Assembly: GCA_961205875.1 (NCBI GenBank)
Contig: OY540812.1
Location: 10,106,001-10,170,000 of the forward strand
Length of the DNA stretch: 64,000 bases
Reading direction: 5' to 3'
Source of the DNA: Sialis fuliginosa
Taxonomy: Eukaryota; Arthropoda; Insecta; Megaloptera; Sialidae
Made by a program: the position numbers and the translations under genes
In this document: one piece after another, positions 24,501 through 34,456 of the stretch
Numbering within the stretch: the stretch's first letter is position 1
How the letters are laid out: every line of letters starts with the position of its first letter
Notes under the pieces: model-generated
The model's database searches: none
Told to the model about the DNA's origin: nothing
What the model saw: only the letters and a program-made list of their open reading frames with translations

Positions 24501-26257
24501 AACGATATTAATTAATATGAATATTACTTCCACAACTTTTTTCAAATTTGTTTGTCTATTCATTACCCTCAAATTAAAAATTATTGCTGAATACATTCTT
24601 AGCAATGTCTGTACTTCTTGTACGAAAGGTAAATTTTCTACTGATTTTCTTTCATTTGCAGATATGTAAAAAACCTAAAATATTTAATAGGATGTTATTA
24701 GTGTCGCATTATAACTTCATGGGGCCCCAGGCAAATTTGAATCTGGGCCCCCCGTGTACAGTGTTGAATTCAGACTTTCATTCTTAGGGAGAAAACTAAG
24801 TTTTCAGCAATTTTTTTTTTACTTCATGAGCTTCTATACAAATTATAATAAATAAATTTCGGCACTACCCCGGATTAAGTTTTGCGCGTCCGCGAGAAAT
24901 ATTTGCTCATGACATGCTCGTGACACAATTTAATATGTTGAGTTGATATGAAAAGCTAAAATGTGACCCCCCCTTAAACCTCAAAAATTAAAGCAAATTA
25001 AATAGAAAAATGTTTATTTAATATACTAAAATAACTTTTTTATCTATTTCACAGTCCATCCCCCCCTCCCCCCCAAATTATTATTTCTCAAACCATGGCC
25101 CAAATTGTAAACCTAGATCCGCAGCTAATCAACATGGGCGCCAAACTTAAATTTTGATTTTGTTACTTCAGTAAAGAGTTTATAAAAGATTGAGCAAACG
25201 CGTAACATGCAGTGCAAGACGAAACGAGAGGATAAAGTAAAACCAGTAATGAGCATGCAGTAATGGACACTTGCTAATGATCACAAATTGATAAGTACCA
25301 CGACACAAATGTTATTAAAAAAGAAATCGTCAAATTTGAAATAATGTAAAGCAGTTGCTATGATAATATAATAATTAATAAATAAATTATACTAATAATT
25401 AGTTTAATTAGTTTTAATTATAAAAACAATTCATTCTAATTTAATTAAAAAATAGCCATTACTGGTGTCATATCCAAGACTGGTGCCTGTACCTTATAAA
25501 TAAATTTTACCTTACTACATTCAATTCTGTATGATTCGGGATGTAACATTGTTGATGTAATTTTATTTCTCTTTTCTTTAATTGTGGCTTTTATAAAATT
25601 ATTGTGTACTTGCTTGATCATTACTTCGAATATTAAACATCTTATACCAAAATATATTGTTTCAAAACAAATGTAAATATTTTCTAAACTATAATGCAAA
25701 GCTAACAATACATCAAATGTACTGTAATTCAATGAATAAATTGTACTAACTGTTTTCAATATCAACAAACTCAATGCAATAATTAGTAAAAACATACAGA
25801 AATTCACTTTATTTTTTATTTTTTGTGTGATTTTTTCGTTAATTAGATTATAAGTATAGTATTCATTAATGAGAGCTTGAATTCCTTTCAGTTCATTAAA
25901 ATATTCAGAATTATTGAAAAAATTATTTAAATAATAAAAAAATATAAATATATATTGGACAGTTAAGAACAAATAAATAAGAGCATTGTATTGAATTAAT
26001 AAAATCATTTCTATTATAAAGTAAATTTGTACGATAATGTGAAAAATTGACATTATGATCCCAATTCTTGAAAAATCAATCTCCAGTAAATTATTTTGGT
26101 GATAACAGTTCAAATTGTAAGGATAAATACCAATAAATAAACCAATTTTTAAAAACCGTTTTTGTATACAGAATAAGCATTTACTTTCATTATTTTCAAG
26201 AGATTCACTTTTATATTTCATTTTATTTTCTTTAATTCCGAAAATGAATTTTTTCAT
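18563..26257 (-). CDS. Gustatory receptor 2 (7tm_7 family), five exons, 422 aa
   Basis: A paralogue of the receptor gene downstream, with the same likely role as a seven-pass chemoreceptor subunit. The coding exons on the minus strand are 25,511-26,257 (249 codons), 24,363-24,674 (104), 18,830-18,898 (23), 18,681-18,770 (30) and 18,563-18,613 (16 plus TGA). Every intron is phase 0 with GT/AG ends. Diagnostic stretches are IGLFIGIYPYNL in exon 1, SADSLYQS closing exon 2 (compare SAADSLLNV), FSTEEING in exon 3, LNASRLF in exon 4 and SGTIITYIVLIVQWE at the C-terminus. The TYxxxxxQF signature again has W. A second in-frame Met at residue 13 is an alternative start. Intron 1 carries a TIR element whose right end stops 14 bp from the exon 1 donor. 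The 5.5-kb intron 2 carries R1/R2 nested repeats and a 2.9-kb foldback. No stop or frameshift was seen, so the gene looks intact. Confidence 0.88.
19065..21997. mobile_element. 2.9-kb foldback in receptor 2 intron 2
   Basis: The left arm starts TAACCGGCAAGATCGAGATA and the right arm ends with its inverse. The outer arms (about 19,065-19,960 and 21,110-21,997) match almost base for base, including the TACGCGACACTCACGCGACG block. Inner arms follow (19,960-20,250 against 20,865-21,110). The centre repeats TACACCTTGTCAATGTA in the same sense as the right arm, so at least three related segments make up the unit. A weaker extension out to about 19,003 and 22,050 (TATGTTATA...CTGCA) may be the true ends. 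No transposase frame is visible. Confidence 0.85.
22069..22128. repeat. Two adjacent short palindromes
   Basis: TGTAAATCACACC-A-GGTGTGATTTACA (22,069-22,095) is followed 2 bp later by TTCCCTTAATTAA-TCAAA-TTAATTAAGGGAA (22,098-22,128). Both have 13-bp perfect arms. Function unknown; they lie in intron 2 of receptor 2 just outside the foldback. Confidence 0.75.
22560..23060 (+). repeat. Retroelement-like relic in receptor 2 intron 2
   Basis: CCTAATCCGATTAGCACCAA then AATCAATAGG and a later GACACACGCACAGCC tract resemble the 3' part of dispersed insect repeats that end in a GACA-type tract. No ends could be set. The frames at 22,828-23,191 belong to it. Confidence 0.35.
23190..24296 (+). mobile_element. 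R1 copy B, interrupted by R2
   Basis: Sequence homologous to the 3,371-3,897 element, lacking its left end, runs from about 23,190 to 23,527, is broken by R2 and resumes at 24,234 with AAAATAGCCATTACTGG to the TIR remnant GGTGCCAGTATCTTA. It is inside intron 2 of receptor 2, close to exon 2. Confidence 0.75.
23528..24233 (+). mobile_element. R2 copy 2, inserted into R1
   Basis: A 706-bp copy with the same ends as 2,021-2,836 (CATCTGCCAAGTAAATGC...CGAGGAAGC), lacking about 110 bp internally. The intact R1 copy at 3,371 shows the uninterrupted sequence TTAAAAAATAGCC, which places the insertion in an A-run. Confidence 0.8.
24700..25230. repeat. hAT-like relics in receptor 2 intron 1
   Basis: Fragments such as GGGGCCCCAGGCAAATTTG (24,721) and C-rich tracts near 25,060 with CTAGATCCGCAGC are typical of worn hAT termini. 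No paired ends or target duplication could be read. Confidence 0.3.
25231..25496 (+). mobile_element. R1 copy C, truncated, beside the exon 1 donor of receptor 2
   Basis: Runs from GATAAAGTAAAACCAGTAAT to the TIR end TGGTGCCTGTACCTTA. The right end stops 14 bp from the intron 1 donor base at 25,510. The left part of the family is missing. Confidence 0.75.
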
Positions 26258-27439
26258 ATATCACAAAAAGTAATAAACTAACGTTATTCAAGCGAGAAAT
26301 AATTGAATACAAAATTATAGGTATATTTATTATAATTTATATATAAATGCAGACCAACACTGGATATACCGGGTGTGTAAAAAAAACTTAATTGCGACAT
26401 AGTACCCTGGAACCAGCGGCGGACTTAAAATATATTTTTTCAGGGAGACGTCATAAAGCTAAAGTAAGGCAAAAAAGTATACCGCAATGTGAGGTGTCAA
26501 TCACATTCATTAGAATTTGAACCTATTTTTTTCTAACTCAAAAATGGATGCACCATGCCCCATCAATAATATAATAAAGATAGTAATCATCAGTTGTACA
26601 TAATTTAATATTTTCTTTCTTTCTAAAATACTTATATCATTTAACACAAATTAAAAAAGTTGGGAGGACCCCCCTCCCCCACCCCATAAGTTTAACGTCA
26701 GGAGCTCCGATTGGTATATATAAATCCGCCTCTTCACCTATACGTAACCAAACAGAAGAATTTTTTTATCCACTTTGTATATATACTATATATGTACCTA
26801 CTTTATGTAACCTGTTATATACATACTTATTATAATTACTCCCCTGGGTTTACCTTTTCATAGATAACTAAAATGCCATATATGCAATACATAATAATTA
26901 TTAATGATTATTGTGATTTTTAATGTAAGGTTGCCATTTTTTTACCCTACATTATGCAAGTAATTATCCTGGTAGTAGAAAAATGATTTCCGGGCCACTG
27001 GATTGTACCAAAATAAACATTTTTGTAAAATTAGAAGGAACGCTTATTGTCTCGTTTTTATCAAACTTGTATTCATTTAGCAAATTAATAAAATACATAC
27101 ATAGGTATATATTATTATAAATAATTAAATTTAATAAAATTACAGCCTGTACACTGATTTGAACCAAAAAAGTGACTTATGCTCCATTGTGCGCCGCCCC
27201 ACCTGGCCTGGCGCCCCGGGCGGTCGCCCTGGTTCGTTCCCCCCTAAAGTCTTGTTTTTATATTTTTCAATATGTTTATAGTAGGTATTTTCTAAATAAA
27301 CAAACTTTGAATTGCATAACTTGACCCCGTTTTTATTTTATTGCAAATGCAATGTATTATGTTATTTTAATTTTAAAAGGTTTTTGTTTCCTTCTTTATT
27401 GTTAAAATTTTTATTGAAAAAATTTGATTTACACGTTTA
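26258..27439. other. Upstream of receptor 2: repeats, no gene
   Basis: Promoter side of receptor 2. A worn TIR element lies at about 26,414-26,732 (CAGCGGCGGACTTAAAATAT against inverse GAGGCGGATTTATATAT). A GC-rich block, GGCGCCCCGGGCGGTCGCCC (about 27,211), is typical of hAT termini. Frames of 65-67 codons here are not gene-like. Confidence 0.4.
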
Positions 27440-29473
27440 TAGCCCAGTCAAGGAAGCAGTGAAAAATGAGAAAAAGGGAAATTTAGAGGGCAAGCAATTT
27501 TATGATTGATTCTTATAGATTTTGAACCGGAGAATTCGAAAAAAATAACCCGGACAAGCGAAAAGTGGTGCAACACCCTTAAAAATGGGGTTTAAGGGTG
27601 AAAACCCCATTTCCATCCTTTTTTCAATTTATCACAAAATCTAAAGCGACGATGGTATATTTTTATCGTTGATATATGTTCAGGACACTTAGACGAATCG
27701 ATTGTCACCACATATATTAAATTTGATCAAAAATTACCTCTTCCAGAGGGCTTAAAAGAAAAATGCATCTTTTCGTGAAAATAGTTTAAGAATTAATAAC
27801 TTTTGTTAAAATCATCCAAATGACTCGTAATTAGCGTCAAATTGTTCCTGAAGTTCCAAAGAATAATGAATAACCATAATTTAAAAAAATATTAATCGTT
27901 TATCCAATAAAAATCGCTAATGTTTAAGGGTAAGTAACGTAATTTTTTGAAAAACTACATTTTTACTAAAATTTAAATAAAAACACCAGGGTTAAATATT
28001 TTTTAGTGAAACGAATTGATTCTTATAGATATTGAACCGGAGAATTCGAAAAAAATAACCCGGATTAGCGAAAAGTGGTGAACACCCTTAAAATGGGGTT
28101 TAAAAGTGAACAGCCCATTTTCAACCGTTTTTACAAATTATCACAAAATCTAAAGCAACGATGGTATATTTTTATGATTGATATGTGTTCAGAACACTTA
28201 GACGAATCGATTGTGACCACATATACTAAATTTGGCCAAAAATTACGTCTTTTAAAGGGCTAAAAAAGACGTAAAAATGCATTTTTTCGGGGAAAATAGT
28301 TTAAAAATTAATAACTTTTGTTAAAATCATCCAAATGACTCGTAACTAGGCTCAAATTATTCCTGAAGTTCCAAAGAATAATGACCAACCATAATTTAAA
28401 AAAATATTAGTAGTTTAACCAATGAAAATCGCTAATGTTTAAGGGTAAGTGCATTTTTACGTTTTTTATGCCCTTTGGAAGAGGTAATTTTTGGTCAAAT
28501 TTAGTATATGTGGTCACAATCGATTCGTCTGAGTGTCCTGAACATATATCAACGATAAAAGTATACCATCGTCGCTTTAGATTTTGTGATAAATTGAAAA
28601 AACGGTTGGAAATGGGGTTTTCACCCTTAAACCCCATTTTTAAAGGTGTTGCTCCACTTTTCGCTTGTCCGGGTTATTTTTTTCGAATTCTCCGGTTCAA
28701 AATCTATAAGAATCAATCATAAAATTGCTTGCTCTCGTAATTTCCTGTCAAAATGCTTCCTTTACTGGACTGAATCTATTATTTTGTTTGGAAAAATGTA
28801 ATTTTTTTTAATTGTATACAACAAAAATTCAGTGTATTTCTAAGCGCACTTGCACCCGTTCTAATAATTGAATATTATTTTGGGGGGTCTCATTTTGTTT
28901 GTATGTACAAATAGAAGGTATCTACCTTGGTTTCACTAAAAAATATTCAACCGTGATGTTTTTATTAAAATTTTAGTAAAAAGATAGTTTTTCAAAAATT
29001 TACGTTACTTACCCTTAAACATTAGCGATTTTTATTGGTTAAACTATTAATATTTTTTTAAATTATGGTTCATTATTATTTTTTGGAACTTCAGGAACAA
29101 TTTGACGCTAATTACGAGTCATTTGGATGATTTTAACAAAAGTTATTAATTTTTAAACTATTTTCCCGAAAAGATGCATTTTTCTGCCTTTTAAGCTCTC
29201 TGGAAGAGGTAATTTTTGGTCAAATTTAGTATATTTGGTCACAATCGATTCGTCTGAGTGTCCTGAACATATATGAACATACATTTTGTGATAAATTGAA
29301 AAAACGGTTGGAAATGGGGTTTTCACCCTAAACCCCATTTTTAAGGGTGTTGCACCACTTTTCGCTTGTCCGGGTTATTTTTTTCGAATTCTCCGGTTCA
29401 AAATCTATAATAATCAATCATTAAATTGCTTGCCCTCTTAATTTCCTGTCAAAATGCTTCCTTTACTGGACTA
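27440..29473. mobile_element. 2-kb foldback with two nested inverted pairs
   Basis: Ends TAGCCCAGTCAAGGAAGCA and, inverted, TAGTCCAGTAAAGGAAGCA. Four related ~450-bp units occur: two direct (from about 27,507 and 28,016) and two inverted (to about 28,770 and 29,473), all with GAACCGGAGAATTCGAAAAA and GACGAATCGATTGT. An internal copy of the right end (CTTTACTGGACTGAAT at 28,763) shows that one foldback is embedded in another. The frames 28,075-29,338 derive from it. A lone, older unit lies at 7,795-8,235. Confidence 0.8.
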
Positions 29474-29950
29474 TTAGGCATTCAAATGATATAATTATAT
29501 TATTGGAACATTTTGGGTTAATTTGGCGTTTTCATTAATTAAAAAAATGCAAGATATGTAGTTTTATACAAATAATATATTTTTTCTATTATATTTAAAT
29601 TACATGAATATATTTGTACAATGTAATATTAACTAAAAAGTATTCAGGTACCTACAAATAAAGTAAAGTATATCTACAGAACTACTCCTAAACTTACAAC
29701 CGGGTTCCGTTCCGCCAGTATGCAGAATATCATATAAAATATTAAAATGAGATAAGTAACAATAAAAACGGGCAACTCCACACGAACTCTGTCGTCTATT
29801 AAGTGAATATATAATTAATAAAATAACGTGGCAATCGAATTAGTCGTAAGTTGAGGAGTACTTGTATACATTATAAATTGTCCAACCAGACTCCGTGATA
29901 AATATGAATACTTTGGCAGAACAAAGTCCCAAACTACGATTTGTTGTTGG
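29474..29950. other. AT-rich intergenic, no gene seen
   Basis: No splice-supported exon or repeat boundary recognised. Confidence 0.5.
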
Positions 29951-29958
29951 ATTTGAAC

Positions 29959-30078
29959 CAGTGGCGTACCGTATATAGGTTTTTGCCGCCCGGAGCACCC
30001 AATCCACAATTTTGCCGCTCTTAACAAACTGCCGCCCGGGGCAAGTGCGTCCTTTGCTCCCCCCACGGTACGCTACTG
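29959..30078 (+). mobile_element. 120-bp hAT MITE with 8-bp target duplication
   Basis: Ends CAGTGGCGTACCGT...ACGGTACGCTACTG. The flanks ATTTGAAC (29,951-29,958) and GTTTGAAC (30,079-30,086) agree at seven of eight bases. The interior is rich in G and C (GCCGCCCGGGGCAAG). The 83-codon minus frame across it is not a gene. Confidence 0.82.
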
Positions 30079-30086
30079 GTTTGAAC

Positions 30087-30727
30087 TTTTAAGATCTCTC
30101 GACAATGTTCGTTATTTTTTGTTGTTTATATCTGTCATCTGTCATTAACTACAGTACATCGAATTTGACATTATTTCTCAGAATTATTTCATTATATTTT
30201 CTCAGATTTTGCAAGAATTTGTCAATTTTAACATATTTTGTCAAAATATGACGCATCATTTTCACCAGGCTTGAAGTCGGAATTAAACGCTTAAGAAAGA
30301 CAAACAGCAATACGGTGTTTTTTTGACAACTTTGCAACAAACTCGATATACATTTTTAAATACGAAGTGTTTTAAAAACATCATGTTGCTGTTTTATCTT
30401 TTTGGTCAAAATACAACATAAGGATATAAAAACATTAGCGCCGAAAAAAGGTCACACAAACTTCCAATGAGATTTTTTTTTCTTATTGAAAGGCCGAAAG
30501 AAAACCTGATCAAACAAATTTTCTTAAGAGGGGCACTAAGAATTCCAGCCTGAGAGCCCGTGATAGGATATAGCATTTTTAAGATTATATAATGGGCGCA
30601 AAAATATGAACATACATACAGCTTTTTTGCACGTATTGGACGATTCTAGGCTCTAAAACTAAAATCAAGACTCATATTCGAAAAACATCTAATCGGAAAT
30701 ATGAGAACTGTTGATAAAATAAAACTA
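30087..30727. other. 3' flank of the MADF gene, no gene seen
   Basis: AT-rich, with short frames only. A clear AATAAA just after the MADF stop was not found. Confidence 0.45.
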
Positions 30728-32528
30728 TTATTTTCGCATCGATAACAAAGGAATAGAAGTTTTGTCATCATTATCATCAATGTCTTCTATATCAACATGA
30801 AGACTAGACCTTTTATTGTAAGACGAATTCGGCTTTGTTGATGTAGAATTATTTTTATTCTCTCTGAATTTATCTTTTTCATATTTTCCCATCGCGGCTT
30901 CAAACAAGATATTATTGATATAATGTTGAGCGATATTAATTGAATGATGTGACTTCAACCCTCTAAGTTTTATTGCAACATATTCGCCGTATACTGTAAG
31001 TTCATCTCGTTGGTTTATATTTTGGTCAAAGAACTTCATTGGACTGTAGTCATAGTTTGATCTATTGTCTTCAACATAATCTCTTTTTATTTTCTTATTT
31101 GATTGTGTTGATGAAATAGGAACCCTAAATGTGTTGTTGAAGTCTTCGATATTTGTGTTCAGAGTCACGCTGCAATGTGGCGAAGAATCGTATTCTTCGT
31201 TGACTATTTCAAAGTTTTTGTGATCTTCTTCGGTATCGTTATCGGGATTACTTGTATCGGTTAATAATTCTTCATCTTTGAAGCACTAAAATAGATCATT
31301 AAATCAAAAATCATCGTAATTTTAATAATCATGAAATATACAGTAATGAGCTAAATATTTTTATCGAATTCGACTTCTTTAGAAACCGGAAAACAGCCAG
31401 GGTCGAATCAGGCTCTATAACGAAATGCCCTATTCAGGTATTAAGATGCGAACCTGATCAGGTATGATAAGGAATGACCTACTAGGGCATTTCCAATACA
31501 TTTCATGTTTTAGCTTATTCTTTTTTGATCGGGACCCCCGATGTTTCTTTTAAAATTTAGTAAGCTGATCAGGTACAAATAGAATAATCAGTTCGGACAG
31601 AATAGCCGAAATTGATAGCTTGATCAGGGCCGGATTTGATTTTGTACCAAATATTTTGAAAAGTGGCTTAACTCCATTTGTGGTAAGAAAAAACATATTA
31701 TTCACTTAATAATTTGTGTTATTTTAATAGTAATTGTAAATTTAACTCTCTTAGAAACACTTAAGCAGTGTAAATTAAAAATATACACGTACATTTTTAA
31801 TTTTATTGAAATACAAACTCTTAAATATCTCAGTTTAAACATAAATTGACTTAGGCCACTTTCAAAATAAACGGCTCATATCAAAAGAGTCAAAAAAACT
31901 TCCGAAATATTAAAACAGAAAAAAGGTGAATAAGTGAATAATCAGTTTAGTAAAATAAAAATGTATTAATATTTTTGAAAGGGTGCCAAAAGTTTGATTT
32001 GCCTAGGGCGTAAATTTATCTCTCGACTACACTGATTATTACCTACATATTTTATCAATGAATGTTAATGCCAGTTAATTAGTACACAGGCATATCTATA
32101 TTATAAATTATTAATAATTAATTAATTAAGTACAAAAAAAAAGTTTTATTCGAGTTGATTTTAGCTCATCATTGTACTGTACATATCAAAATATTAGATA
32201 CCTCTGCCATTTCTTGACCTTTAATTAAGAATAAAAGTGGTTCGTATCCAAACCAAAGACATTTCTTAGTTAGTGTACCATTTTTCTTGATGTCTGAAAT
32301 TTTCTTATGCTCTCTACGAAATTGAGTTTTAAGACATTTTATTTTCTTGTCTATTTCATGAACATCTGTACCAAATGTGTCTGCCAACTTCTGTAGACTA
32401 TCCATTTTCTTTTGTTTATTTTTAAAATCTATACAAGACGAATCCCATAACGAAGGCATTGTATGTAACATTTCTATCATCATAAGAATTTTTTCAGCAG
32501 ACCACATTATGGGCTGCATCGTTAACAT
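30728..32528 (-). CDS. MADF-domain protein (putative transcription regulator), two exons, 294 aa
   Basis: Coding exons on the minus strand are 32,202-32,528 (109 codons) and 30,728-31,285 (185 codons plus TAA), joined in phase 0 across GAG|GTATCT and TTTTAG|TGC. Exon 1 is a MADF (Myb/SANT-like) DNA-binding module of about 90 residues: an N-terminal helix IMMIEMLHTMPSLWD-like, then DFKNKQKKMDSLQKLAD, a KIKCLKTQFRREHKK helix and WFGYEPLLFLIKG. Exon 2 is acidic and low-complexity, then VYGEYVAIKLRGLKSHHSIN followed by IAQHYINNILFEAAMGKYE, the conserved C-terminal block of many insect MADF proteins that mediates protein contacts (BESS-like position). Start choice among Met 1, 4 and 8 is uncertain. 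Such proteins are often nuclear, and many insect copies are lineage-specific. Its target is unknown. The intron holds hAT-like fragments. Confidence 0.82.
31400..32030. repeat. hAT-like relics inside the MADF intron
   Basis: AAATGCCCTATTCAGGT (31,421) inverts roughly with ACCTACTAGGGCATTT (31,476). CAGGGCCGGATTTGATTTTG (31,626) is a typical hAT left end with a worn partner GCCTAGGGCGTAAATTTA near 32,003. No target duplication was readable. Confidence 0.4.
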
Positions 32529-33778
32529 GATTAAATTTTAAACTTTTATAAAATATTGAAATTCAAAAATGTTGTTTATGTTTTAAAATGTTATTTTTAT
32601 GATTATAAATAATTAACAAACAATAATTCATGGAAATTGTAAGTATTTAAAATAGATATTAGGTATTGCACTCACATTTTATTTTAGCTCAAAATTTGTT
32701 TATTGTTACAAAACTTTTATTTTCCTAAACAACTGCCATTTGTTTCACACACAAATACATCAAAACTTCAAAATACAAAACTGTGAAGGATTTTTCACTT
32801 TAGATTCTAAATATGTATTAATAATTAATACAAAATGTTCTTGAAAACTATGTATAATAATAATATAAGAGAATAAATGTAAAATATGACAAAACTTGCA
32901 TAAGATAGCTACACAACTACTCGGTCTGTCAACACCCAGCGTACATACATTTTGTTTGCAGACACAGTATAGTAATATCAGTGGTTACGAGTTAAACAAG
33001 GATGGTGTAACGCATGCATGACGACTGTACGCGAATAGTTTATCGATTATGTCCGTGGACAGTTGACATACACTGCAGTGGTTCCTAACATGTTCTTAAG
33101 AATTATTTATTAATTTTGATTGTTACGTGATTGTTACATTTTATAATATTATTAAATAAATATTTTTGTTAAATATACGTTGTTGTATAATGAATATTAT
33201 CTACGTTTATTTAATTTTCAACTAATCCAACATTAACCAGGGGCGAACATTGGTCTAGGCAGACTAGGCAACTGGCTATAGCCTGTAATTTCTGGGGAGA
33301 TCGGATTTTCAAAAGTGGACGCAAAAAAAAGGTTTTCAGGTATTAATACGGACAATTTTCTATTTTTGTTAAAAATATTTTTATTTTTTTTAATGGGGTT
33401 CGCAAAGGGTCCTATTTTTCATAATATTTACATGTGTATGTATTACTATTATTATAGGATTTACAGGTGAGCTATAAAATTTTTAACAAAGGGCTCGCAC
33501 ATAGGTAAAGTTAAAAAAATAATGTTAATTATATGAAATTACCTATGATATAATATAAGTATAGTTTATTTATAAAAATAATACACATAATACATATATA
33601 TGTATGTATTATGTATTAACAATAAGGGCTCGCGCGAGCCCCGTAAGCCCCTTTACAGAATTAGCACTAGGTAAAACCACAGAATAATAAATTCAGGTAA
33701 AACTATTAATTAATTCAATGAATAGTTTTAAAAATTTCAACAATAAAAATACGTAAACCACTGCACCACACAAAAATG
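32529..33778. other. MADF upstream region and hAT relic
   Basis: Promoter side of the MADF gene. A richer patch at about 32,920-33,090 (CACCCAGCGTACATACAT...) may hold its 5' UTR, though no initiator could be fixed. CAGGGGCGAACATTGG (33,239) begins a worn hAT-like sequence with no clear right end. GGGCTCGCGCGAGCCCC (33,627-33,643) is a short palindrome. Confidence 0.4.
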
Positions 33779-33786
33779 CAAACGAC

Positions 33787-33984
33787 CATAGACATAGAGG
33801 AATGGACAGTGCATTCTGTATTAACTCAATGGTGTAACATCTGTTCAAAAAAGGAGAGAGAGATGCAGTGTAGTTTGGAACATAGACATAGAGTTACACA
33901 GTTATTCCATACCTGTTTCTATCTCTTTCTTTTGACACGGTTCTGTGTTCGAGTCAGATGCCTGGTCCATTCTCTATGTCTATG
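33787..33984 (+). mobile_element. 198-bp hAT MITE upstream of BRCA2
   Basis: Inverted ends CATAGACATAGAGGAATGGA and TCCATTCTCTATGTCTATG. Perfect 8-bp target duplication CAAACGAC at 33,779-33,786 and 33,985-33,992. A third CATAGACATAGAG lies inside at about 33,882. The 85-codon frame 33,776-34,033 spans it and is not a gene. The right end is 473 bp before the BRCA2 ATG. Confidence 0.9.
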
Positions 33985-34456
33985 CAAACGACACAAAAAA
34001 GTTAAGAGCGCCAAAAATAATTTGAGAAGATGATTTCTCCTTTACCAACCAACATGATTTTTACGTTTAATTTGAATGTTACATACTTTGACATACTTGT
34101 CAAACAATTTTAACATTTATTATTAAATTATAAAATCAAATCATTTAAATCTTATATAGATAGTTTCCCGTCTAAAAAATATTGAAAGTATATATACAAT
34201 ACAAAAAAAATAACGCAATTTGGTATTTAATTAAAATAGATAAAATATTTAAAAAATATGTTTTCTTCATAAAACTTTTTAGTTGATGTGTGCTTGTGCA
34301 CGATTTGTGTAAGAATTAAGTAAAAATATAGTGAGTGTTAAATAATATACATATATCTTTATGTTTGTCTATTAATTATATAAATAAGTAAGTAAAACTA
34401 TAAACACCATTTATTAAGGTTATAACATTGCATTATGTTTTTTATTTTATAATTCA

